64,000 bases of DNA from Salinicoccus sediminis (GTDB lineage: Bacteria; Bacillota; Bacilli; Staphylococcales; Salinicoccaceae): NCBI RefSeq assembly GCF_000986795.1, contig NZ_LAYZ01000001.1:558001-622000 (forward strand). The letters run 5' to 3'. This document shows, piece by piece, positions 46,698 to 55,247 of this stretch. Each line of letters begins with the position of its first letter. The first letter of the stretch is position 1. Both the position numbers and the translations under genes were made by a program. The notes beneath the pieces are model-generated. The model searched no databases and was not told where the DNA came from. It saw nothing but the letters and a program-made list of their open reading frames with translations.

Positions 46698-46727
46698 AAA
46701 AAAGCACCTTCAGAAAGATGCCTTTAT
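46698..46727 (-). terminator. Rho-independent terminator after trmB
   Basis: GCATCTT and AAGGTGC arms (one G-T pair) around four bases are followed by TTTTTTT on the minus strand. Confidence 0.8.
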
Positions 46728-47342
46728 CCTGTATATTAAATTTCCTTTTGCTGAAAATTTCTCTTCATATTCCGTCCTGATGTTACCCTCCGGCTCCGCC
46801 GCGTGTAGGTCCAGTATCACTTCATGGAAATCCATTCCGAACCGGTTCAGGCTGACAAGGCTGTACTCGAACAGCCCGCGGTTGTCAGTCTTGAAATGGA
46901 GTTCACCCCCGGGTTTCGCAATCTCTCTGTACTGGCGCAGGAAGGAACGGAAGGTCAGTCTTCGTTTCTCATGGCGTTTCTTCGGCCATGGATCAGAAAA
47001 GTTGAGGTATATACGGTCCACTTCACCTTCGCTGAAATACTCTTTGATCGCGTTTGCATCAAGAAGCACAAGCCGCACATTGGCAAGCTCCAGCTCCCGC
47101 ACCTTTTCAAGCACACGGATCATCACATTCTTATCCAGCTCGATTCCCGCGTAATTTATATGCGGATTCCGCCTTGCAAGTTCGGTGATGAATGCCCCCA
47201 TTCCTGTCCCGACTTCAATATGGAGCGGCTGCTTCGTTTCAAAGAATTCATCCATTCTGCCCGCGTATCTCGATTCAACATCAACGATATCATCATTCGA
47301 CGACAGAAAGTCCATCGCCCATGGTTTGTTGCGCATTCTCAT
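46710..47342 (-). CDS. trmB: tRNA (guanine-N7-)-methyltransferase
   Basis: SAM-dependent methylation of G46 in tRNA, 210 residues. The class I methyltransferase motif IEVGTGMGAF (about residues 41-50) and the TrmB signature FSDPWPKKRHEKRR (about 119-132) are clear, with the conserved N-terminus MRMRNKPWA. GGTGGGG precedes the ATG. The terminator overlaps its stop region. It follows ytmP on the same strand, separated by 37 bases, as in staphylococci. Confidence 0.96.
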   Translation of the reverse strand: MRMRNKPWAMDFLSSNDDIVDVESRYAGRMDEFFETKQPLHIEVGTGMGAFITELARRNPHINYAGIELDKNVMIRVLEKVRELELANVRLVLLDANAIKEYFSEGEVDRIYLNFSDPWPKKRHEKRRLTFRSFLRQYREIAKPGGELHFKTDNRGLFEYSLVSLNRFGMDFHEVILDLHAAEPEGNIRTEYEEKFSAKGNLIYRIKASF

Positions 47343-47379
47343 CGGCTATTCCCCACCTGAAAATAATTATACATATGAT

Positions 47380-48171
47380 TTAAATAAAACGATTCCTATT
47401 AATAATCCTGTTGAGGAATATGATCCAGTCGTTCATATCTTTAAAACGTTTGTGATCCTCATACCATTGGATCATCGTAATTGCCTGTACCAGGGTATAC
47501 CATTTCATGCGTTTGAGCAGATCGCGGTCGAGCGGTTTTCCGTAGTCCGCGAGCCACTCTCCCCATCTTTCACTGTCCACATAAGTATAAAGCAGCATGC
47601 CGAGATCTATGGCGGGATCTGCAATCATTGCACCTTCCCAGTCCACCAGAAAAAGCTCATCCTGATCGGACAGGAGCCAGTTGTTGTGGTTTACGTCCCC
47701 GTGACATACTGTGCAGAATTGTTCATCGATCTTCGGCATCTCATTCTCCAGATACTGGATGGCTGCACGAACAGTATGATGGGCATTCACTTTCGGTGAA
47801 AGCGATGACTGGATCTTGTTCAGTAGCAAGTCCGGCAGCATGGGCTTCATGCCCAGCTTTTTGAGCATTGTCAGAAGAGGTCCTGATGTATGGATCTTTT
47901 TCATCAATGATGCCACTCTCTCCGAACACATCTCATCACGGTTCAGCTCCCGGCCATTTTTCCAATGTTGTGCTGTCACTACCTCACCGGTCTCTATTCT
48001 TTTCGTCCAGACCAGCTTAGGTACGATACCTTCAGCTGACAACGCCGCAAGGAAAGGGCTGGCATTGCGTTTCAGGAACAGCTTCCTGCCATCCTGCTCC
48101 GCCTTGTAGGCTTCGCCGGATGCTCCACCAACGGGGTCGAGTGTCCAGCCGAGCTGATAGAAATGCTCCAA
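47380..48171 (-). CDS. YtmP-like phosphotransferase (aminoglycoside/choline kinase fold)
   Basis: A 263-residue kinase-like protein. Catalytic and metal-binding motifs CHGDVNHNNWLL and FLVDWEGAMIADPAIDLG (Brenner and DFG-like) are intact, so activity is likely; a nucleotide-binding lysine is in KLFLKRNASP. The substrate is unknown, with choline, thiamine or sugar-type small molecules as candidates. The start is a TTG with AGAGGTG eight bases upstream. A terminator hairpin and the unexplained structured stretch 48236-48395 lie upstream. The next gene is trmB. Confidence 0.85.
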   Translation of the reverse strand: MEHFYQLGWTLDPVGGASGEAYKAEQDGRKLFLKRNASPFLAALSAEGIVPKLVWTKRIETGEVVTAQHWKNGRELNRDEMCSERVASLMKKIHTSGPLLTMLKKLGMKPMLPDLLLNKIQSSLSPKVNAHHTVRAAIQYLENEMPKIDEQFCTVCHGDVNHNNWLLSDQDELFLVDWEGAMIADPAIDLGMLLYTYVDSERWGEWLADYGKPLDRDLLKRMKWYTLVQAITMIQWYEDHKRFKDMNDWIIFLNRIINRNRFI

Positions 48172-48203
48172 ATTCTACACCTCTTTTCATCGTCAAAGAA
48201 AAA

Positions 48204-48235
48204 AGCGCTAAATACTTAACGAATAAGATAGCGCC
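48204..48235 (-). terminator. Rho-independent terminator upstream of ytmP
   Basis: GCGCTA and TAGCGC arms with further CTTA/TAAG pairing are followed by TTTTTT on the minus strand. It lies 160 bases beyond the dat stop and only 32 bases before ytmP, so it ends the dat transcript or a small RNA, or it attenuates ytmP. Confidence 0.75.
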
Positions 48236-48395
48236 AGTTTCTGTTCGTGTTATAAATTTTATAGGGTTTCATGGTTTATTTCAAGGACTATTATCACGTC
48301 CGGTTTTGACAACACGATGTCACGGACCGGCAAAACCATATGCTGTAAGCCTTCGGCCCCCCTGAAAATTAAAAGGGTAATATTTCAGGTTAACA
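48236..48395 (-). other. structured untranslated region between dat and ytmP
   Basis: No reading frame or known riboswitch is recognised here. On the minus strand CCGGT-CCG-TGACA and TGTCA-AA-ACCGG form a nested stem at about 48303-48333. A G-rich tract (CAGGGGGGCCGAAGG) lies 5' of it. Together with the terminator at 48204-48235 this looks like a dat 3' UTR, a small RNA or a leader of ytmP. Strand is assigned from the terminator only. Confidence 0.45.
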
Positions 48396-49244
48396 TTATT
48401 TAACCAGGTTTAATTTGTGAATGTTTGCATCAAACACTTCCTGGATACGTTTTGTTACCATTCCTCTTTGTCCGTTCCCGATAATTGTGTCATCCACCTT
48501 GACGACCGGTGTCACTTCCTGGGTGGTGCTCGTGATGATCACTTCCTCCGCATCCATCAGTTCTTCCACACTGAATCCGGCTTCCTCGACGGGGACATCC
48601 AGCTCTCCGGCAATCCTCAGCACTTCCTGCCGTGTGATCCCGTTCAGGATGAGGTTGTCTGCCGGATGGGTTTTCAGTATGCCATTCCTCACGATGAAGA
48701 CATTTGTCGATGAACCTTCCGTCACCACACCATCCCTGTGCATCACTGTTTCATGGGCACCGGCTTTCACAGCCCGCTCCTTCTCCATGACATTTGCCAG
48801 CAGGTTCAGACTCTTCACATGACACTTGAGCCATCTGTAGTCTTCACTTGTGATGACGTGCACTCCATTCTCTGACTGGCTGTGCGGACGCCTGGCTTCA
48901 TTGATGCAGGCCAGCACCACCGGCTTCACATCAACGGGATAGGCATGGTTCCGGTTCTGGATGCCCCTTGAAACCTGGATGTACAATGCCCCGTTCTCGA
49001 TGGTGTTCCTTTCTTTCAGTTCCGTTACAATATCCAGCAGCTCAGTGCGCTCCATACCTTCGATCTCGATTTCCGACATGCTGTTCATAAGACGGTCCAG
49101 GTGACCCTCGAGCGTAAAGAACTCTCCGTCATAATACCTGATGACCTCATATACCCCGTCCCCGAAATAAAATGCGCGATCCTGGTACATGACTCTCAGC
49201 TCTTCATCATCCTTGAATTCACCATTATAAAAACTAATTTTCAT
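48396..49244 (-). CDS. dat: D-amino-acid transaminase
   Basis: Fold-type IV PLP enzyme of 282 residues that makes D-glutamate and other D-amino acids from D-alanine for the cell wall. Family blocks are FYFGDGVYEVIRYYDGEFF, the PLP lysine in CHVKSLNLLANVM, and EGSSTNVFIV with the GITRQEVL segment. The ATG at 49244 has AAAGGGTGA upstream; a GTG three codons earlier overlaps that site. It overlaps the pepV stop by 11 bases, so the two are translationally coupled. Confidence 0.95.
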   Translation of the reverse strand: MKISFYNGEFKDDEELRVMYQDRAFYFGDGVYEVIRYYDGEFFTLEGHLDRLMNSMSEIEIEGMERTELLDIVTELKERNTIENGALYIQVSRGIQNRNHAYPVDVKPVVLACINEARRPHSQSENGVHVITSEDYRWLKCHVKSLNLLANVMEKERAVKAGAHETVMHRDGVVTEGSSTNVFIVRNGILKTHPADNLILNGITRQEVLRIAGELDVPVEEAGFSVEELMDAEEVIITSTTQEVTPVVKVDDTIIGNGQRGMVTKRIQEVFDANIHKLNLVK

Positions 49245-50655
49245 CCATCTCACCCTTTATACAGATTCTGTGCAGCGCCTCAAGATATATTTCGGTGGCG
49301 AGCAGCAGTTCATCCACTTTCATACGTTCATTCTTCTGATGCATCGTATCCGCAGTATCCTTGAACATTGCGCCGAAGGCAACGCCTTTCTCCAGTGTTC
49401 TGGCGTATGTCCCGCCTCCGATCGTAAACGGTTCAGAATCATCATTAACATGGTTGCGGTAGGAATCAAGCAGCACCTTTACCAAAGGATCATGCTTATC
49501 TACATAATGTGGTTCCTGATGCGTTACATCTTCGATGATGAAACCATCCGGATAGATTGCTTTTTCAAGCTCTTCCACGCCCTTTTTGAAATCCAGTCCT
49601 TCGGGATATCTGAGGTTGATCCCGAAAATCCCGCCGTCGACCTCGGTATAATTGATCATGCCGGTATTGACCGTCGTATCCCCGAGCTCATCATGAGAGT
49701 GGGCCATGCCGAATTTTGCACCGTCAGCATTATCCATGATCCTTGATCCCGCAAAGTCCACAAAAGCAGTCGCATTATTGTCCAGGTCAAGCCCGCCCAG
49801 GAACTCAAGCAGGATGAAGCCGGCATTCACACCCGCCTCCGGGGTGGAGCCGTGGGCGCTCTGCCCTGTTATCGAAAGCTTCAGAAAGCCGTTGTCTATC
49901 TCATATTCCCCGTCAATATCATCGCGTCTCAAAAAGTCTTCGAAGGACTGTATCACTTCACTCATGTTCTGAAGCACTTTGAGTTTCGCCTCAGCAGCTT
50001 CTGGCACCATGTTGTACCTTTCACCCGAAATCAGTACTTTGAGCTCTATGTTGGGTTCTTCATCATCCAGGGACGTCTGCTTCTGGATGATATTGAATGT
50101 GGTGATCCCTTTCTCACCATGGATGAGAGGGAATGCCGCATCCGGTGCAAAGCCCGCATCCGGCATTTCCTCTGATTTGAAATAGGCATCAGTGCACTGC
50201 CAATCCGACTCTTCATCCGTACCGATGATCAGGCGGGTGCGGCATTTGAAATCCATTCCCTCGGCTGCCAGAATCTTCATTGCATAGTAGGCGGCCATCG
50301 TGGGTCCCTTGTCATCCTGCACACCCCTCGCTCTGATGATACCATCTTCGAGAACGGGCTTGAATGGACCAGTATCCCATCCGCTGCCGGGGGGCACAAC
50401 ATCGACATGTCCAAGGATGCCGAAAAGCTTTTCCCCCTGCCCGAGTTCCAGATGACCTGCCAGATTATCCACTTTCCTTCCGGTCATGCCGTCACGCTCT
50501 CCGAGGGAAATCATGTAATCCAGTGCCGCTTTCGGACCGTCACCGACAGGGGCATTCCTGCCTGCTTCCCCCCGCACACTCTCTATTTCAAGCAGGCCGA
50601 ATAAATCTTTGATCAGATCATCCTTGTACCTGCTGACCAGACCTTTATAATCCAT
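49234..50655 (-). CDS. pepV: PepV dipeptidase (M20 family)
   Basis: Dinuclear zinc dipeptidase of 473 residues, cytoplasmic. Conserved metal-site motifs are GHVDVVPPG (near residue 87), RGVQDDKGPTMAAYYA, the catalytic pair in GTDEESDWQCTD, and a C-terminal His in MHQKNERM. The inserted lid domain with SAHGSTPEAGVNAG is present. GGGGGAG-like bases precede the ATG. It heads the pepV-dat operon found in staphylococci, where dipeptide release may supply D-amino acid metabolism. Confidence 0.95.
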   Translation of the reverse strand: MDYKGLVSRYKDDLIKDLFGLLEIESVRGEAGRNAPVGDGPKAALDYMISLGERDGMTGRKVDNLAGHLELGQGEKLFGILGHVDVVPPGSGWDTGPFKPVLEDGIIRARGVQDDKGPTMAAYYAMKILAAEGMDFKCRTRLIIGTDEESDWQCTDAYFKSEEMPDAGFAPDAAFPLIHGEKGITTFNIIQKQTSLDDEEPNIELKVLISGERYNMVPEAAEAKLKVLQNMSEVIQSFEDFLRRDDIDGEYEIDNGFLKLSITGQSAHGSTPEAGVNAGFILLEFLGGLDLDNNATAFVDFAGSRIMDNADGAKFGMAHSHDELGDTTVNTGMINYTEVDGGIFGINLRYPEGLDFKKGVEELEKAIYPDGFIIEDVTHQEPHYVDKHDPLVKVLLDSYRNHVNDDSEPFTIGGGTYARTLEKGVAFGAMFKDTADTMHQKNERMKVDELLLATEIYLEALHRICIKGEMDEN

Positions 50656-50726
50656 GAACTCTCCCCCAGTGCTTATGTAGCGTAATCTTATTTTTCAATG
50701 ATATATAAAATCATGGGCAAAAACAA

Positions 50727-50754
50727 GGAAACAGCGAAATTAATCGCTGTTTCC
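50727..50754 (-). terminator. terminator after the repeat-containing protein gene
   Basis: GGAAACAGCG and CGCTGTTTCC form a perfect ten-base stem around eight bases, followed by TTGTTTTTG on the minus strand. Confidence 0.7.
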
Positions 50755-50770
50755 ACGTCTTTTAAAAAAG

Positions 50771-51472
50771 CTATTTTTTATTGCTCTGATCGCTGTCTTC
50801 ATCTGTGACTACATGGATATTATGGTTGGGATCCTTCTCTCCCTCATCCTGGATGACTTCAGCATTTCCCGGCGCTTCCTTATTCAGACCGCCATGAGAT
50901 ACCGCGTCCTGAAGCTCTTCATCCGGATGGATGCCGCCTTCTGAAACCCACTCCTCATTCATCTGTTCAGTGGTCAGCTGGCCTTCCGAATCCATTCTGT
51001 CCGGCTTGGTGAAGTGGCCTTCACTGTCATCCACGCTGCTCGCGCCCTGGACAGCGGATATTTTACTGTTGTCATTGCCCTCTTCCGCGTAATCGTCCGC
51101 AGCTTCCCTGGAGTCTCCCTTTTCAGCATTCAGTTTTGATTTTGCTTTCTGCTGGGCTTCCTGGGCATAGGCTTTCGGATCCTGTTTGGCCTTTTCAACT
51201 TCGCTTTTCGCTTTTTCCTGCACATTCTGTGCATAGCCTTTGGGGTCATCCTTCACTTTCCCAAATTCTTTCTTTGCCTTTTCCTGGTACGGTGCAGTCT
51301 GTTCATTGAATTTGTCCTGTACATTCTGCGCATAGCCTTTGGGATCTTCTTTCACCTTGTTATATTCATTGACTACTGCGTCCCTGTTTTCTTTCTTTGA
51401 TAATTGTTTCGCTGCAACTGCAAGACCAAGCATAGCTGCAACTTTCAATAAAGTTCCTGATTTTCTTGCCAT
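50771..51472 (-). CDS. hydrophilic repeat-containing protein (YtxH/LEA-like)
   Basis: A 233-residue protein with a short hydrophobic N-terminus (about residues 8-22) followed by three copies of a 17-residue unit built on K-x-DPKGYAQNVQ-K (about residues 39-55, 72-88 and 94-110), probably amphipathic helices as in LEA or apolipoprotein-like proteins. The C-terminal half is very acidic and unstructured in appearance. I know no enzyme function; a stress or membrane-surface role is plausible for a halotolerant host. The ATG at 51472 has AAGAGGTG eight bases upstream. Confidence 0.8.
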   Translation of the reverse strand: MARKSGTLLKVAAMLGLAVAAKQLSKKENRDAVVNEYNKVKEDPKGYAQNVQDKFNEQTAPYQEKAKKEFGKVKDDPKGYAQNVQEKAKSEVEKAKQDPKAYAQEAQQKAKSKLNAEKGDSREAADDYAEEGNDNSKISAVQGASSVDDSEGHFTKPDRMDSEGQLTTEQMNEEWVSEGGIHPDEELQDAVSHGGLNKEAPGNAEVIQDEGEKDPNHNIHVVTDEDSDQSNKK

Positions 51473-51551
51473 GTTCAAAACACCTCTTGTATTTTATTTG
51501 TACTTTGACTAATCTATGATAGATATTTACCCGCTGGAGTATGCCTTAAAC

Positions 51552-52241
51552 TTATTTTTTCATTTCAGCAATCTCTTTGTCCGTAAGCCTGCGCCAACTT
51601 CCTTCCTCGAGCTTCTCATCCAATGTGAGCGCTGCAAATCCGACACGCCTGAGACCGGTCACTCTGTTGTCCAGATAGCCGAACATCCTTTTGACCTGAT
51701 GGAATTTCCCCTCGGTGATCGTCAACTTCACCCGCCTGTCGGATAATTTTTCCGCCTCGGCAGGTGCAGTCGTAAAATTCTTCAGCGGAATCCCCTCCCG
51801 GAGAACCATCAGATCTCGTTCCGATACACCCTTTTCTAGGTCTGCAATATATGTCTTGCCTATCTTTTTCTGGGGGCTGAGCAGTTCGTGGGCAAGCTGT
51901 CCGTCATCCGTGATGAACAGAAGGCCGGTGGTGTCTTTGTCCAGCCTTCCCACCGGGAACAGGTCTTTCTTCTGGGGATGGTCTATGATGTCCATCACCG
52001 TTGCTGTCCGACCCGCTTCAGTGGATGAAATGACACCGCCGGGTTTGTTGAGCATGATATAGATTCCCCGCTCCAGCATTACCGGCATACCGTCCATAAG
52101 GATCTCCTCTTCCCCGGTGACTTCGGCTTTTGCATCCTTCACCATCTGTCCGTCGACCGTCACTCCGCCTTTTTTCAGGGCCGCCTTCACCTCTCTGCGG
52201 CTGCCGGCCCCCGCGTTTGATAGATATTTGTCCAGTCGCAT
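51552..52241 (-). CDS. RsuA-family 16S rRNA pseudouridine synthase
   Basis: Pseudouridine synthase of 229 residues. An N-terminal S4 RNA-binding domain (MRLDKYLSNAGAGSRREVK, about 1-60) precedes the catalytic domain with the aspartate in VGRLDKDTTGLL (about residue 100) and the GKFHQVKRMFGYLDNRV block. The RsuA type modifies 16S rRNA at the 516 position in E. coli; the exact site here is inferred. AAGGTG precedes the ATG. It directly follows the MurJ-like gene, almost abutting its stop. Confidence 0.92.
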   Translation of the reverse strand: MRLDKYLSNAGAGSRREVKAALKKGGVTVDGQMVKDAKAEVTGEEEILMDGMPVMLERGIYIMLNKPGGVISSTEAGRTATVMDIIDHPQKKDLFPVGRLDKDTTGLLFITDDGQLAHELLSPQKKIGKTYIADLEKGVSERDLMVLREGIPLKNFTTAPAEAEKLSDRRVKLTITEGKFHQVKRMFGYLDNRVTGLRRVGFAALTLDEKLEEGSWRRLTDKEIAEMKK

Positions 52242-52242
52242 G

Positions 52243-53877
52243 TCAAAGCACCTTCAGTTTCTTCCTGATCTTGTCGGCCCTCGCCCCGAGTATTTCATCC
52301 GCCAGTCCCGACCTGAATGAAATGAACATATAGACGAGTGCACCGACCGGCACCGCCACCGCGAGGACAAGGACTGAATTCAGCTTCTGCCCGATATCAA
52401 GGTTCAATATGAAGACATAATAGATGATTTCGACAACGAGCAGCATCACCAGACTGTAGAGGCCGATTTCTGCAAGCGGCCGGAACAGAGGTCTGAAATG
52501 GAATTTACCATACTTCTTGATGATGATGAAGTTGATCAGCACGCCGATTGACAGCGCAATGCCGGTGCCCATCACTGCACCGACTGTCTGGAACTGCATA
52601 ATCAGCGGAATGTTGATGGCCGCTTTTATCGCCAGCATGGCAAGCACGACATAGAGGGTCAGGTTCTGCCTGTCGATACCCTGCACAATGGAGCATGTGA
52701 CAGAGAAGAGTGAAATGACCACACTGACCGGTGCATAGAACAGCAGTATCTTTATCCCCATCTCATTATAGCTGTAGAACGATGTATAAAGCGGTGCCGA
52801 CAGGATCATCATTCCGACTGCTGCCGGTATCGCGAAGAACAGCAGCATGAGAATCATCAGTCTGATCTGATGGTGCACATCATCCATCTTGCCTTTATGG
52901 AAATTTTTCGTGATGAAAGGCAGAATCGTGATTGCAAATGCGGATGCAAATGCCGTCGGGATCATGACGAGTTTATGCGTCGTCAGGTTCAGCATGCCGA
53001 ACCATGCATCATGATATTCTTCCGGCACACCGCCCATCGCAAGACCGTTGTTATGCGTCAGCTGATCGATGAACATCGTGAGCGGGATGCTGATGCCCAC
53101 AATGATGAACGGGACACCGTAACGGATGATCTCAGAATACATCTCCCTGTATGAAAAATCATAGTCCGTCGTATCCGAATCGACCATCTTTTGGATATGC
53201 GGCTTCCTCTTCCTCCAGAAGTACCACAGTGTCGCAAGCGATCCGAGTCCCCCGATGAATGCTGCGAAGACAGCGATTTCGTTCGCCGTCTGTACGGTTC
53301 CGTCAACCATGTAGATGACGACAAACGAACCGCCGAGCAGGAAGAGTATGCGCAGAATCTGCTCGATTACAGAAGATGCACTCGTCGGGCCGAATGATTC
53401 GAAACCCTGGAATATGCCGCGCCATGTGGCCATGAACGGCACGATGATCACAGCTATGGCCACAACCCGGATGATACCGGTAATATCTTCTGTGCTCCAC
53501 CTGTGTTCGCCTTCCCCTGAAGCGACCATCTGCATATCAGCGATGAACGGCGCCGCAAAGTAAAGTGCGATGAAAGCGATGAAACCTGAGGATATCATCA
53601 CTATGAGACTTGAGCGGTACAGCTTCTGGCTGGTGGCATATGCCCCGAGGGCATTATACTTGGCCACATACTTTGAAACCGCCCCGGGCACACCTGCCGC
53701 CGCAACCGACAGCATGATGGTGTAAGGCGTGTACGCATATCCGTACAGAGCGAGATTTTCCTCGCCGCCCATGATGCTGTAGAATGGTATGAGATAGAGC
53801 ATACCAAGTACTTTAGTGATTACGGTGGCAATCGTCAGCAGGAACGTGCCCCTCACTAATTTATTTGAATCAGACAT
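52243..53877 (-). CDS. SpoVB/MurJ-like polysaccharide or lipid II flippase (YtgP type)
   Basis: A 544-residue MOP-superfamily flippase with about 14 hydrophobic segments. N-terminal VRGTFLLTIATVITKVLGMLYLIPFY and the AAAGVPGAVSKYVAKYNALG segment are typical of YtgP, which moves lipid II across the membrane in B. subtilis (MurJ activity). AGAGGGATG precedes the start. Operon with rsuA. The sequence alone does not prove lipid II as cargo, but the conserved neighbourhood with rsuA matches YtgP. Confidence 0.9.
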   Translation of the reverse strand: MSDSNKLVRGTFLLTIATVITKVLGMLYLIPFYSIMGGEENLALYGYAYTPYTIMLSVAAAGVPGAVSKYVAKYNALGAYATSQKLYRSSLIVMISSGFIAFIALYFAAPFIADMQMVASGEGEHRWSTEDITGIIRVVAIAVIIVPFMATWRGIFQGFESFGPTSASSVIEQILRILFLLGGSFVVIYMVDGTVQTANEIAVFAAFIGGLGSLATLWYFWRKRKPHIQKMVDSDTTDYDFSYREMYSEIIRYGVPFIIVGISIPLTMFIDQLTHNNGLAMGGVPEEYHDAWFGMLNLTTHKLVMIPTAFASAFAITILPFITKNFHKGKMDDVHHQIRLMILMLLFFAIPAAVGMMILSAPLYTSFYSYNEMGIKILLFYAPVSVVISLFSVTCSIVQGIDRQNLTLYVVLAMLAIKAAINIPLIMQFQTVGAVMGTGIALSIGVLINFIIIKKYGKFHFRPLFRPLAEIGLYSLVMLLVVEIIYYVFILNLDIGQKLNSVLVLAVAVPVGALVYMFISFRSGLADEILGARADKIRKKLKVL

Positions 53878-53956
53878 TTAACATCCCTCTTACATTCAGA
53901 ATAATATTCATTATAATCGAAAGCATATAAGTTTCAAACCAAAAGGAGAGCTCCCA

Positions 53957-55216
53957 ATGTACCATACCATAGTAGTCGGCGCCGGTGTCAGCGGCCTGAT
54001 GGCAGCAAACGCCGCTTCACAGAATGATCATAAAGTGCTGCTTATAGAGAAGAATAAAAACCCGGGCCGCAAACTGCTGATTTCCGGCGGCGGAAGGTGC
54101 AATGTCACCAACAGGCTCCCGTATGAGGAGATCATAAGACACATTCCCGGCAACGGCAAATTCCTGTACGGGCCATTCTCCACCTTCGACAACGAAAGCA
54201 TCATCAGCTTCGTCGAGTCAGCCGGGGTCCCGCTCAAGGAGGAAGATCACGGCAGGATGTTCCCGGTCTCAGACAAAGCAAAGGATGTCCTCGGTGTGTT
54301 CACGGATGCCCTGGACCAGAACAATGTGGAAGTACGTTTCAATACTGCAGTCAGTGAACTGCTTGCCGAAGATGGCAGAGTCACCGGTGTCAGGCTGGCT
54401 GACGGAACTGAAATCCCAGCGGCAAACGTAATCATCACGACCGGCGGCAGGAGCGTGCCCCACACCGGTTCCACCGGCGACGGCCACAGATTCGCCCGCT
54501 CACTCGGTCACACTGTCACGGAGCTTTTCCCGACCGAGGTGCCGATCCTGTCCGGTGAACCGTTCATAAAGAATGGCGATTTGAAAGGACTCAGTCTGGA
54601 TGATGTCGCACTGTCAGTCCTTAAAAAGAATGGAAAACCGCGGATCACGCATCAGATGGACATGATATTCACACATTTCGGAATCAGCGGTCCGGCAGCC
54701 CTCAGATGCAGCCAGTTCATATACAAAGAACAGAAATCACAGAAGAAAAAGGAAATAGGCATGGCAATAGATTTCTATCCCGGCCTGAGCTCCGGCGAAC
54801 TGAAGGAGAAGCTCACCGGAGAGATTGCCGGGAACAAGGACAAATCCATCAAGAACATACTGAAAGGACAGCTCCAGGAACGGCTTGCGGTGTTCATGCT
54901 CAAATATCTGGACATCGACGGCGGAATCAGCGGACATCATATCAGTTCACGTGACTTCGAAACGATTATCAATTTCCTCAAAAACTTCACTTTCACCGTC
55001 AACGGCACACAATCCATAGAAAAGGCCTTCGTCACAGGCGGCGGGGTCAGCCTGAAGGAGATTACTCCCCGGACGATGGAAAGCCGGCTGATTGAAGGGC
55101 TCTATTTCGCCGGCGAAGTGCTCGATATCCACGGCTACACCGGAGGCTACAATATTACGGGCGCCCTCGTCACCGGATATGTCGCCGGCAACAGCGCAAA
55201 CGGCCGGATAACCTAG
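53957..55216 (+). CDS. HI0933-family NAD(P)/FAD-dependent oxidoreductase
   Basis: A flavoprotein of 419 residues. FAD-binding motif VVGAGVSGLMAANAA and the block NPGRKLLISGGGRCNVTN mark the HI0933/YtfP group, also TGGRSVPHTGSTGDGHRFA and the C-terminal GGYNITGALVTGYVAG. The substrate is unknown. AAAGGAGAG precedes the ATG. It diverges from the MurJ-like gene by 79 bases and converges on leuS at a shared terminator. Confidence 0.9.
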   Translation: MYHTIVVGAGVSGLMAANAASQNDHKVLLIEKNKNPGRKLLISGGGRCNVTNRLPYEEIIRHIPGNGKFLYGPFSTFDNESIISFVESAGVPLKEEDHGRMFPVSDKAKDVLGVFTDALDQNNVEVRFNTAVSELLAEDGRVTGVRLADGTEIPAANVIITTGGRSVPHTGSTGDGHRFARSLGHTVTELFPTEVPILSGEPFIKNGDLKGLSLDDVALSVLKKNGKPRITHQMDMIFTHFGISGPAALRCSQFIYKEQKSQKKKEIGMAIDFYPGLSSGELKEKLTGEIAGNKDKSIKNILKGQLQERLAVFMLKYLDIDGGISGHHISSRDFETIINFLKNFTFTVNGTQSIEKAFVTGGGVSLKEITPRTMESRLIEGLYFAGEVLDIHGYTGGYNITGALVTGYVAGNSANGRIT

Positions 55217-55230
55217 TTATCCGGCCGTTT
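55198..55230. terminator. bidirectional terminator between the flavoprotein gene and leuS
   Basis: AAACGGCCGGATAAC and GTTATCCGGCCGTTT are perfect 15-base arms around three bases. The flavoprotein stop codon lies in the loop. Confidence 0.85.
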
Positions 55231-55247
55231 GTTCATGTGCACTATGA

